In this document: positions 1 to 7,105 of the stretch, piece by piece | How the letters are laid out: every line of letters begins with the position of its first letter | Numbering within the stretch: the first letter of the stretch is position 1 | NCBI GenBank assembly: GCA_002737585.1 | Contig: NSIA01000193.1 | Location: 1-19,473 of the forward strand | DNA length: 19,473 bases | Reading direction: 5' to 3' | Origin: Planctomycetaceae bacterium | GTDB lineage: Bacteria > Planctomycetota > Phycisphaerae > Phycisphaerales > SM1A02 | Position numbers and translations under genes: made by a program | Notes under the pieces: model-generated | Seen by the model: the letters and a program-made list of their open reading frames with translations, nothing else | The model's database searches: none | What the model was told of the DNA's origin: nothing

Positions 1-540
1 ATCAGCGAGAAGGCCACCAGTATCAATACGATTGTTGACACCATTACCAAGGTGGCCGATCAGACCAACTTGCTAAGCGTCAATGCCGCCATTGAGGCGG
101 AAAAGGCTGGCGAGAGTGGGCGTGGATTCTTGGTGGTCGCGCGCGAAATTCGCCGACTGGCCGATCAGACCGCCTCCGCTACGTTGGACATTGAGAACAT
201 GGTTCGACAGATGCAAGCCGCGGTATCCGGTGGTGTCATGGAGATGGACCGATTCAGTGAGCAAGTGCGCCGCGGCGTCACCAACGTCGGTGATGTTGGA
301 CAGCGACTCACCCAGGTGATCGATCAGGTGGGAAGCGTGGAGAGCCGGTTTGCCGAAGTCACCGAGGGCATGCATAGCCAGGTGCAGGGCGCAGATCAGA
401 TCCGCCAAGCGATGGACGCACTGGCACAGAATGCCACGCGAGCAAAGGAGGCCACCAGCGAATTCTCGCAGGCGGCCTCCATTCTCCGTGAGTCGATTAT
501 GTCGCTCAGAAGTATTGTTGGTGGCGAAGTCGGGGTGTAA
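1..540 (+). CDS. Methyl-accepting chemotaxis protein, WspA-like, C-terminal part (5' truncated)
   Basis: The frame is open from the first base, so the gene begins upstream of the window; 179 codons and a TAA stop are seen. The product is the cytoplasmic signalling domain of a chemoreceptor, a long helical hairpin that binds CheW and controls a CheA kinase. The hairpin tip reads VADQTNLLSVNAAIEAEKAG (about residues 18-37), followed by SGRGFLVVAREIRRLADQT. The EAEKAG and EIRRLADQT wording, and the later MDRFSEQVRRGV stretch, resemble WspA, the receptor of the surface-sensing Wsp system that drives c-di-GMP synthesis, more than classical Tar/Tsr receptors (EAARAGEQGRGFAVVA). There is no NWETF-type pentapeptide at the C-terminus for CheR/CheB tethering. 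The sensor and membrane parts are outside the window, and no wsp partner gene lies downstream, so the pathway is inference. It is convergent with the LPMO gene, the two stops only 6 bp apart. Confidence 0.9.
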   Translation: MSEKATSINTIVDTITKVADQTNLLSVNAAIEAEKAGESGRGFLVVAREIRRLADQTASATLDIENMVRQMQAAVSGGVMEMDRFSEQVRRGVTNVGDVGQRLTQVIDQVGSVESRFAEVTEGMHSQVQGADQIRQAMDALAQNATRAKEATSEFSQAASILRESIMSLRSIVGGEVGV

Positions 541-546
541 GCGTCA

Positions 547-1725
547 TCATGGACATGGGCCCCATGCGCCAAGGATCACCGCCATGTCGGCGCCATCAGT
601 AGTCCCATCGCCGTTGTAGTCGAACTCGGAGTCTTGACCCCAACTCCCAAGGAGCGATCCAAGATCCGCTCCATCCACCACGCGATTACCGTCGGTATCA
701 CCGATGCATTCCGGCGGCGCTCCAGGTGCGCTTCCCATTGCAATGATGCTGGTGGGTAGCAGACCTGGAATGGGGTACGTTGCGGTGCAGCCAACATCCA
801 CTGATTCACCGGGCAGGATCACTTCGTTGTAGGGAGCGTTGGTCACTACGTAGTGATTGCCAATATGACTTTGTAGTACTCCGCTCCACACACTGTCGAC
901 CGATGCAGTCCAATCAAACTCTAACTTCCAGCCGCGGATGGTGTAGTTGGAACCGTTGGTGATACGGAAGCCGCCCTGCCCTCCACCAATCCACTGATTG
1001 GTGAACGCAAAGGTCACTGCTGCCGGAATGATCGGTGGTGCGCCGGGATTACCGTAATCAACGCCGCCGAAATCAAGATCACTGGTTGAGAAGAACACCT
1101 CATTATTGGGATCAATGCGCTGCCAGGTGACATACAGAACATGGCGGCCGACACGCTCAGGAATCTGCAGAGTCATGTAGTAACTCATCCCAGCGCCCGA
1201 TGTTCCACAATGACAATCCGTGCTGTTTTTCCCACACGAACCTGCCAGCGTTGCGGTCTCGCCGCCAGCTACCGGCACCAGATCTGCCCAACGGAGTGGC
1301 TGACGTGGGTCATATCCATCGCGGGTGATGTACGCCTTGAAGAAACTTGGGTCATGCGGAGTAGTGGTGAAGAATCGGCACACGCGCGGGCCGGCTACGG
1401 TGGGAGTAGCGAACCAATCCGTGCGCGCCAAGTTGAGGCCTGCATACTTATCTCGCCCTGCTCCGGGAAGTTGCCCATCCGGAATGGTGGCTGGATAGTC
1501 ATAGCCAGGAATGTTGCGGGTGACCTCATTCCAGTCATAGAACGCCTGCGTACCGGCAACCGCAATGGCGGCGCTTGCGGCAGCGGTCTGCGGCGTCTCC
1601 GGATTATCGAGGAAGATCTTGTAGGAGCGACTGATTGGATCGGCCATGGAGCCATGACCAAACGCGGTGAGTGATGTTGAGACGGTCACGAGCAGAGTTG
1701 ATAGGCAGGTAATTAACTTTTTCAT
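547..1725 (-). CDS. AA10 lytic polysaccharide monooxygenase with CBM2-like and dockerin-like modules
   Basis: A secreted copper enzyme predicted to cleave crystalline chitin (or cellulose) oxidatively; 392 aa. The chosen ATG has GAGAAAGG about 8 bases upstream and opens with signal peptide MKKLITCLSTLLVTVSTSLT. Cleavage after AFG would expose His24 (HGSMADP) as the mature N-terminus, which the copper 'histidine brace' requires. The second brace His is His124 in TTPHDPSFFKAYIT. The segment WQRIDPNNEVFFSTSDLDF supplies the usual axial aromatic (about Phe211). The AA10 domain spans about 24-225. A CBM2-like beta-sandwich follows (about 235-330; GGQGGFRITN, LEFDW, HIGNHY). The last module (340-391) is a dockerin-like pair of Ca loops (DTDGNRVVDGADL and DYNGDGTTDGADM) bracketed by Cys340 and Cys391. 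The gene lies 87 bp downstream of the chitinase on the same strand, probably co-transcribed. An in-frame extension to 1785 is rejected because it would bury the signal peptide. The assignment is firm; the exact substrate is inferred from the neighbour. Confidence 0.93.
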   Translation of the reverse strand: MKKLITCLSTLLVTVSTSLTAFGHGSMADPISRSYKIFLDNPETPQTAAASAAIAVAGTQAFYDWNEVTRNIPGYDYPATIPDGQLPGAGRDKYAGLNLARTDWFATPTVAGPRVCRFFTTTPHDPSFFKAYITRDGYDPRQPLRWADLVPVAGGETATLAGSCGKNSTDCHCGTSGAGMSYYMTLQIPERVGRHVLYVTWQRIDPNNEVFFSTSDLDFGGVDYGNPGAPPIIPAAVTFAFTNQWIGGGQGGFRITNGSNYTIRGWKLEFDWTASVDSVWSGVLQSHIGNHYVVTNAPYNEVILPGESVDVGCTATYPIPGLLPTSIIAMGSAPGAPPECIGDTDGNRVVDGADLGSLLGSWGQDSEFDYNGDGTTDGADMAVILGAWGPCP

Positions 1726-1812
1726 CTTGGTACCTTTCTCTTGAGATCTAAGAAATACGGTCGCGGGGTGAGGTGAGTTCGTCATTCACGGTGTTGTGCA
1801 GTCAGCGCAAAC

Positions 1813-3777
1813 TCATGGCAACTTCATGCCTTGGAAGATGGTGTCGAGGAGTGACGCTCCGGGAAGCGCGGTGTCTTCGCTGAGCTCCCAGAACATCACG
1901 CCTCCCAGGGCTTTCTGGTTCGCAAAATTCATCTTGACTTGCGTCGATTCCGGGTCGTCATAACTGATGAATCGCTGCGCAGAGGGTGAGTAGAGGTACG
2001 GAACCTGCGCCTCGGCGTTCCAGTAGCGCGTGTAACCAGCGGCACCCACGAACGAACCGTTGGAGAAGCTCAAGATGCCGCTACTGATCAGCGAGTTGTA
2101 CGGAAACTCCGTTTCGCCGAGTCCGGGCGAAACCGCCTCGGTTCCAGGCTGACCGAGGCCATTGCCGTTTGGCCCAGGCTGCACGGAGTTCCAGCCACGA
2201 CCGTAGAAGGGCATGCCCAACACCAACTTAGAAGGCGCAACGCCGGGGTTGCCGTTACTTCCGTTGAGGTAGATGTCCATGGTGCCAGTCACTGACCACT
2301 TCGCTGCCGATGGATTTGGATCAATGTTCACCATCGGTGAGTTGAGCCCGGTGTACGAGTCCCATCCACCGTGGTAGTCGTAGGCCATGACGTTGATCCA
2401 GTCGCAAATCGCAGCAATTGCTGGAGGATTGATGTCGGCAATCTTGGTGTCACCGGCAGGGGCTGCAATGGTGAGGTAATAGGTGCGACCGTCGATAGCG
2501 GACTGGCGATTTAGTTCATCGCGCAGGGCCTGCAGTAGGAGCAAGTAGTTGCTGCCATCAGTGGCGGGATCGCCGATGCCGGCTTGCGACAACCCACCAC
2601 CGCCTGGATACTCCCAGTCGATATCAATGCCGTCGAAGCCGTACTTGGCAACCACATAGACGGCGGACTTTGCAAAGTCCGCGCGCTTCTGTGCACTGCG
2701 CGCGATTGAGAAGAACGGCGATGAAAGCGTCCATCCACCGATCGAAGCCATGGTGCGCAGCTTGCTGTGCGTTTGCTTGAGGTCACGCAGCTGTGCAAAG
2801 TTGCTGCCTTCGCGGAATGCTGGCGACATGGTGAGTGCCTCAGAGGCGGTGTTTGCTTTCACATCGGCCCACTCATCAAAGAGACCAACGCCAGCACTCA
2901 GCGTGGTGCCGGCTGGTTGCTGCAGATAGTTGGCATAATCGCTGTACCGCCATCCGCGGTACGAAGAGACAATGACATTCCATGCACTTGGCATGGTGCG
3001 GTCGAGCGGAATGAGGAACGCATAGTTAATGACATTGATCCGATCCGCGCGCACCGAAGTCACTGGAAAATTCTTCTGATAAATGCCCCAATTTGGGTAG
3101 TAACCGACAATCTTTCGTTGCTCAACGGTTGGCATCTTGTCATAGCCCGTGCTGTCCGTTGGGCATGCGCCCCATGCAGAAAGCATGGCTGCAAGGTCAG
3201 CTCCATCAACATTGCCGTCGCCCGTGATGTCACGCACTGATCCGGGGCCCCAGGCGCTCAAGAGCAATCCCAGATCGCTGCCATTGACATTGCCATCGCG
3301 GTCTGCATCTGCAATGCACGTGCCAGTGGCCCCGCCACCGGTGCCGCCGCCGGTGCCACCGCCAGTGCCACCACCAGTACCGCCGCCGGTTTCACCGCCG
3401 CCACCGGTTCCGCCGCCGCCGCTCGCCGTGGTTGTGAATGTCATACCCGTCGGCAGCACGCCGGGGGGGCTCTGATTGAATACGCAGCCCACCTCAATGG
3501 ATGCGCCTGCAGCAACCGTTCCGTTCCACGCGGCGTTGACTACCGTGTAGTGATTGCCCACCTTGCTCTGAATCACTCCGTTCCACAAGCTGGTGATGTC
3601 CGCGTTCCAATCGAACTCCAGAACCCAGTTCTGCATGGCCTGACCAGAGTCATTGGTGGCAATAAAGTTGCCTTGTCCACCGGTGGTCCATTGGCCTGTG
3701 AACGTGAAGGTGGCGCCCGCAAAGCAAGGCGCGGAAATAGCGACAGCGCAGGCAATCATGCCAAAGATGTTCTTCAT
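1813..3777 (-). CDS. GH18 chitinase with N-terminal CBM2-like and internal dockerin-like modules
   Basis: A secreted endo-acting chitinase hydrolysing beta-1,4-GlcNAc chains by substrate-assisted catalysis; 654 aa. The ATG at 3777 begins signal peptide MKNIFGMIACAVAISAPCFA, with AAAGGA upstream. Modules in order: CBM2-like (about 22-117), Gly/Thr linker (about 119-152), dockerin-like (Cys154-Cys205, loops DADRDGNVNGSDL and DITGDGNVDGADL), and GH18 barrel (about 221-654). The GH18 signature is FDGIDIDWEY, with Asp382, Asp385, Asp387 and catalytic acid Glu389. Other barrel motifs are RKIVGYYPNW (strand 1), ASIGGWTLS, MAYDYHGGWD (about 464-473), GMPFYGRGW and GGVMFWELSED. The catalytic machinery is therefore intact. 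The CBM2-like module matches that of the downstream LPMO in its key positions. A dockerin-like module inside the protein, ahead of the catalytic domain, is unusual since these normally end proteins. The reading frame extends upstream to 3933, but that extension has no signal features and is rejected. Confidence 0.95.
   Translation of the reverse strand: MKNIFGMIACAVAISAPCFAGATFTFTGQWTTGGQGNFIATNDSGQAMQNWVLEFDWNADITSLWNGVIQSKVGNHYTVVNAAWNGTVAAGASIEVGCVFNQSPPGVLPTGMTFTTTASGGGGTGGGGETGGGTGGGTGGGTGGGTGGGATGTCIADADRDGNVNGSDLGLLLSAWGPGSVRDITGDGNVDGADLAAMLSAWGACPTDSTGYDKMPTVEQRKIVGYYPNWGIYQKNFPVTSVRADRINVINYAFLIPLDRTMPSAWNVIVSSYRGWRYSDYANYLQQPAGTTLSAGVGLFDEWADVKANTASEALTMSPAFREGSNFAQLRDLKQTHSKLRTMASIGGWTLSSPFFSIARSAQKRADFAKSAVYVVAKYGFDGIDIDWEYPGGGGLSQAGIGDPATDGSNYLLLLQALRDELNRQSAIDGRTYYLTIAAPAGDTKIADINPPAIAAICDWINVMAYDYHGGWDSYTGLNSPMVNIDPNPSAAKWSVTGTMDIYLNGSNGNPGVAPSKLVLGMPFYGRGWNSVQPGPNGNGLGQPGTEAVSPGLGETEFPYNSLISSGILSFSNGSFVGAAGYTRYWNAEAQVPYLYSPSAQRFISYDDPESTQVKMNFANQKALGGVMFWELSEDTALPGASLLDTIFQGMKLP
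3331..3424 (-). repeat. Short tandem repeat encoding the chitinase Gly/Thr linker
   Basis: A run of imperfect 12-base units encoding repeated GGGT blocks (about residues 119-150 of the chitinase). It separates the CBM2-like module from the dockerin-like module. Low-complexity repeats of this kind tend to change length by replication slippage, always in multiples that keep frame here. The role is a flexible spacer. Confidence 0.85.
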
Positions 3778-3818
3778 GACGAAGGATTCCTTTATGTACA
3801 AGAGGCGTAGAATTACTG

Positions 3819-3836
3819 CGCGCATCAGCGTGCGCG
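3819..3836. other. Inverted repeat in the chitinase leader region
   Basis: CGCGCA and TGCGCG form 6-base arms around a 6-base loop, 42-59 bases before the chitinase ATG. If transcribed it would form a small GC-rich hairpin in the 5' leader. No T-run follows, so it is not a standard terminator. Its role is unknown and it could be chance in GC-rich DNA. Confidence 0.3.
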
Positions 3837-3884
3837 AAGTCTTGACTGGTCCAAACCAACGATGGGGCGTGCCTTGACCAAGTT

Positions 3885-3899
3885 CGGGCGTAACGCCCG
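3885..3899. promoter_or_regulatory. Perfect palindrome upstream of the chitinase gene, candidate operator
   Basis: CGGGCGT-A-ACGCCCG gives 7-base perfect arms around a single central base, about 108-122 bases upstream of the chitinase ATG. It lies in the 213-bp gap between the chitinase and S1/P1 nuclease genes, where the promoter of the chitinase-LPMO unit must be. The same gap holds an AT-rich patch near 3958-3985. I found no convincing -35/-10 pair. A regulator site is an inference from position and symmetry only. Confidence 0.35.
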
Positions 3900-3990
3900 C
3901 TCGACCGTCTTCCACACCACCTACCCTACGCACCCAGTTTGGAAAGGGTCAGCGAAGAAATTGAATTTTTAAATGTTTCTCCCCAGGCAG

Positions 3991-4965
3991 TTATGCCGGA
4001 ACTAACTCATCGGAGGGCGATACAGCGGGGGGTGCTGTTGGCGATGTGGCGGGAGTTACAGGTCCGGGCGCCGTTTCGGAACCAGCCGGCTTGACGTTCT
4101 TGGAACCCTTGGTGCCCTTCGTGTCCTTTGCGCTGGTGCCTTTTGCGCTCGTGTCCTTCGATGCTCCAGGATCAAGGGCATCGTTCAGCAATGCCGCCAG
4201 GCGAACGCCGCCAACTTCAAGGCACGTATTCAGCGTGGGTAGCCACTGCTTGTAATAGACATCATCAATACCGGCCTTCCCGGTTGGCGCGGTGCTGTAC
4301 AGCTGCCGCGTGATGCCGAACGATTCGTTGGCCCACACCGCTGGGTCAGCGGACGTAGTCCACTTCTTACGCTCAGGCACAGTGATCGACTCGCGTAGAT
4401 CGGCGGACATGACCGCCCAACCGCCCTTGGTGTCTTTCAGGCGGCGCTGAATCAATTCCGAATCCCACACCTTGTGCATATTGGATTTATGACCGAATGC
4501 CTGAATGGTCAACTTGTTGCCGCCCAGATCTTCCTTGTAGGAAACATGAAACGGCTGATGAATGTCACCAACAAAGTGAAACAGCAAGCGCACGGCAAGA
4601 AGTCGCTGCTCTTTAGTGCTCGCGGGATTCTTCAGAATATCGCGGTACTTGTTGATGGACGAAACAATTTGCAAGCCATCCGCACCATCACGATTCATGT
4701 CAAGGCTCTTTGCTCCGCGGGGCACATTGATGTAGTGGAGCGGCTTGAGCCAGTCATACTCAGCGTTGCTGCGCATCTTGTCGGCCCAGACGGCTGCATC
4801 GGCCACGGTTTCATCGCCAAGAATCTCGCGTAGTTTCTTGGCGGCCTCTTCACTGAGACCAGCCGTGGCAATGGTGGCGACGATTTTGTGACCATCGTCG
4901 CCCCAGCCGAAGCAGGGCGAAATAGCAGTCAGGCTGAAGAACATCGCGACGGTGAAACGCTTCAT
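3991..4965 (-). CDS. S1/P1-family nuclease, secreted
   Basis: A zinc-dependent nuclease for single-stranded DNA and RNA, acting outside the cytoplasm; 324 aa. The start at 4965 gives signal peptide MKRFTVAMFFSLTAISPCFG, and cleavage leaves Trp21 as the mature N-terminus, as S1/P1 enzymes require because the N-terminal Trp binds zinc. The three-zinc ligand set is complete: Trp21 and His26 (WGDDGHKIVA), Asp62 (VWADK), His77 (PLHYIN), His130 and Asp134 (FHFVGDIHQPFH), His140, His174 and Asp178 (NMHKVWDSE). The spacings match P1 nuclease. The catalytic domain ends near residue 265. A tail of about 55 residues rich in Lys, Thr, Ser, Ala and Pro follows (KDTSAKGTSAKDTKGTKGSK and on). The SD is weak. 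It lies 157 bp downstream of the YHYH-PEBP gene on the same strand. The long upstream extension to 5241 is a His/Arg-rich artefact of repeats and is rejected. Confidence 0.92.
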   Translation of the reverse strand: MKRFTVAMFFSLTAISPCFGWGDDGHKIVATIATAGLSEEAAKKLREILGDETVADAAVWADKMRSNAEYDWLKPLHYINVPRGAKSLDMNRDGADGLQIVSSINKYRDILKNPASTKEQRLLAVRLLFHFVGDIHQPFHVSYKEDLGGNKLTIQAFGHKSNMHKVWDSELIQRRLKDTKGGWAVMSADLRESITVPERKKWTTSADPAVWANESFGITRQLYSTAPTGKAGIDDVYYKQWLPTLNTCLEVGGVRLAALLNDALDPGASKDTSAKGTSAKDTKGTKGSKNVKPAGSETAPGPVTPATSPTAPPAVSPSDELVPA

Positions 4966-5073
4966 CGCTGAAGGGTACGTCAGACCAACACTCGCATGCG
5001 AATTCAGACGCCTGGACTTGGAGGTGGAGAGGTGCCGCAGGAGGTGCAGGCGGAGGTGGCGGCGACGGTGACT

Positions 5074-5157
5074 GTCGCGACTATGGTGACTGTGGAGGTG
5101 GTGGCGGCGGTGAATGTCGCGACTACGGTGACTGAGGCGGCGGCGGCGGCGGCGGTG
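5074..5157. repeat. 42-bp imperfect tandem duplication spanning the stop codon of the YHYH-PEBP gene
   Basis: The block GTCGCGACTAYGGTGACTG occurs at 5074-5092 and again at 5116-5134, exactly 42 bases apart, with G/C-rich GGNGG filler between. On the minus strand, in the frame of the YHYH-PEBP gene, each copy encodes a Pro run, then QSP and a TAG stop (stops at 5125-5123 and 5083-5081). The duplication therefore copied the gene's 3' end with its terminator, in a multiple of three. Slippage in the proline-codon run is the likely origin. Confidence 0.75.
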
Positions 5158-6979
5158 GCGGTGGCGATCCGTCGGTCTCTCGGCGCCGTTTCCCATCGCC
5201 GCGTGGCGGCGGCTCATCACCAGCGGCGCGCTCGCGTGCATAGCGCAGCTCTACTTCGGCGATGGAAATGGTGGTGTCCTTGATCGCTGCAAGCAGCTCG
5301 GTAAAGCCTGCGCGCCCGGCGGTGAGCTTGGGCTCCGCGGACAGCGCGTACACGGTCACCATGTAGGACTTCTCGCCCGGACCCTTTGAGCACGGCGGCG
5401 CATATTCCGCGCGACGATTGACGGTGTTGATTCCCCACGTGCCAAGATCATGCTGACTCTCAGCAAGCGCCTTCGTTGCAGGACTCAGCCCCCACAGAAC
5501 GATGTACGCGTGTTCGTCAACCCCTTCCTTGCCGCCAGGCGGAACGTGATGCATGGCAATCGCCACGCTCTTGGTAGCTGCGGGCAGGCCAGTCCATTCG
5601 ATCGGCGGCGAAATGCTGTCTCCATCGCACGTGTACTTCTTGCCCAACATTCCATCGGCACCGACGCCCGATGAATGCACTTCGAATCCATCCTTCGAAG
5701 GAGCCGCGGTACGACGCACTTCATTTGGTGGAGGGCCACCGCGACCTTGACCGCCGCCACCTTGCCCGCCGCGGCGATCACCGCCGCCTTGACCGCCACC
5801 GCCTGGGCCACCACCACCTTGCCCGCCACCTTGCCCTCTACCAGCACGCGCTTGTCGCGCGTATGACTCTTCCTTCGTCTTGCCATCGGGATCAACAAAC
5901 GTCAACTTCACATTGCCCGATTCATCAATCGAATAGTCGATTCGTGATGTTCGCCCCGACACTTGATACGAAAGCGACCACGCCTTCGGACCGGTCTGCT
6001 TGAAGCCCGTGATGCTCGCACCACGTAACGGCTGCAGCGATGGACGAAACGGCGCCGCGTGCGCTTGCGGCGAGATCTCGTCACCATCGACCGTGACGTT
6101 GCCGCGCATGCCCCCGTTGATGTACGGATACGTCTTACTCGCGTGGTAGTGATACGACTTGGTTCCGCCGCCAATTCCTTGGCCTGCCGCAACAGTGCAT
6201 TCGTGACCATTGAGTTCATCGAGCGCACCAGTAGCCCCAAGCGGGCAAGCACCAACGGCACCGGGCTTCGCCTTTGGGTTGTATAGACCGTAGATGGCAA
6301 ATCCATCAAGCGCGAATGCGATGGGGTTACTTGGGCCAACCAACGTCTGCAACGCCAGTGGAGCCGCGTGATAGTGATAGTCATCCGCACGCCCGCAATG
6401 GCCGCCAAACTCGTCAAGCTCACCAATCGCGAAGGAATCTTCGCCACGATTATTCAGTGCGTTAAAGATCGGTATGCCGTTGGCCGCAAGCGCAATGGCG
6501 CCGCGGCGAAGTGAAGTCTTTCCAGAGATTGGACGCTCTGCAAAGGTTGGCTTCAATGGAATCTGCCACGCGTTGTCCCCGGTGTATGCCTGCGGCATGG
6601 GCACCTGCTGTTGCCACGCGCGGATACCCACCATCATGGTGAACTCCAGCGGCGCGTGCGGCATACCGTCCGATTCAACGTACAGCCATTGTGAATCCGT
6701 ACGCGTCCGCACCGCGGGCGCAAATGGGACGAACGGCGCAACCTGCCACGGGGCCGATGCAGCGGGCGGCACGGCGGTCGACGCGGCAGCTGTACCTACT
6801 GCCGGCGCTGACTGGCTTTGACTCCGCATAGACGCTCGCGCTGATGTGTCTAGCGGTAGCGGCCGTTCCAAGAGCGCCGGCGGAGCATCTGGCTCGGGCG
6901 GGTGCGCGAGCGCGAGCGATGCGCACACAAGTACCGGTCCCAGCAGTACCGCAACAGGCCATCGATCTGCGTTCATCAT
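5123..6979 (-). CDS. Exported YHYH-domain protein fused to a PEBP (YbhB/YbcL-type) domain
   Basis: A 618-aa exported protein of uncertain function. It starts MMNADRWPVAVLLGPVLVCA and has a signal peptide ending near LALA-HPPEP. GGAAAG precedes the two adjacent ATGs (6979 or 6976). A low-complexity segment leads to a YHYH domain (about 100-300) with two motif copies, DDYHYHAAP (YHYH at 201-204) and KSYHYHASK (276-279), plus FALDGFAIYGLYNP between them. A Gly/Gln/Arg linker (about 383-417) connects to a phosphatidylethanolamine-binding-protein domain (about 435-585) with YTCDGDSISPPIEW and YAPPCSKGPGEKSYMVTVYAL. The usual PEBP DPDAP ligand-site motif is replaced by HHVPP, so ligand binding may differ. 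The protein ends in a basic patch and ten prolines. The YHYH family has no established activity that I know of. The gene is downstream of the GNAT gene (126 bp) and may have its own promoter. Domain calls are confident; function is not known. Confidence 0.87.
   Translation of the reverse strand: MMNADRWPVAVLLGPVLVCASLALAHPPEPDAPPALLERPLPLDTSARASMRSQSQSAPAVGTAAASTAVPPAASAPWQVAPFVPFAPAVRTRTDSQWLYVESDGMPHAPLEFTMMVGIRAWQQQVPMPQAYTGDNAWQIPLKPTFAERPISGKTSLRRGAIALAANGIPIFNALNNRGEDSFAIGELDEFGGHCGRADDYHYHAAPLALQTLVGPSNPIAFALDGFAIYGLYNPKAKPGAVGACPLGATGALDELNGHECTVAAGQGIGGGTKSYHYHASKTYPYINGGMRGNVTVDGDEISPQAHAAPFRPSLQPLRGASITGFKQTGPKAWSLSYQVSGRTSRIDYSIDESGNVKLTFVDPDGKTKEESYARQARAGRGQGGGQGGGGPGGGGQGGGDRRGGQGGGGQGRGGPPPNEVRRTAAPSKDGFEVHSSGVGADGMLGKKYTCDGDSISPPIEWTGLPAATKSVAIAMHHVPPGGKEGVDEHAYIVLWGLSPATKALAESQHDLGTWGINTVNRRAEYAPPCSKGPGEKSYMVTVYALSAEPKLTAGRAGFTELLAAIKDTTISIAEVELRYARERAAGDEPPPRGDGKRRRETDGSPPPPPPPPPPQSP
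5735..5840 (-). repeat. Gly-rich linker repeat in the YHYH-PEBP gene
   Basis: Imperfect short repeats of glycine codons with Gln, Arg and Pro interruptions encode about 35 residues (GGGQGGGGPGGGGQGGG and similar). They separate the YHYH domain from the PEBP domain and mark the fusion joint. Such tracts are slippage-prone. Confidence 0.8.
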
Positions 6980-7105
6980 GTGACTTTCCGAAATATGTTG
7001 AGGTACAAGCAAACTGAAATGTGCGCCGCCATGACCAGAATGAACTATTGCCGCACAACGCCGGAGCGGGACACCCATTTCAAGAAACCGACTTCTGGTC
7101 GATGA

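Noticed and set aside
554..566. CATGGG-C-CCCATG palindrome at the convergent MCP/LPMO ends
   Set aside because: It lies in the codons for the LPMO C-terminus (AWGPC), lacks a T-run on either strand and is short; probably codon coincidence.
3778..3933. Upstream in-frame extension of the chitinase
   Set aside because: It has no coding character and would bury a clear signal peptide; the ATG at 3777 has a plausible SD.
5010..5134. Plus-strand Gly/Asp/Cys-rich reading frame (GDGDCRDYGDCGGGGGGECR)
   Set aside because: It is the antisense of the duplicated proline tail, has no good start or ribosome-binding site and ends at once; a by-product of the repeat.
4966..5241. His/Arg-rich N-terminal extension of the S1/P1 nuclease reading frame
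   Set aside because: It is the out-of-frame reading of the proline/glycine-codon repeats at the end of the YHYH-PEBP gene. The nuclease's own signal peptide and required N-terminal Trp fix the start at 4965.
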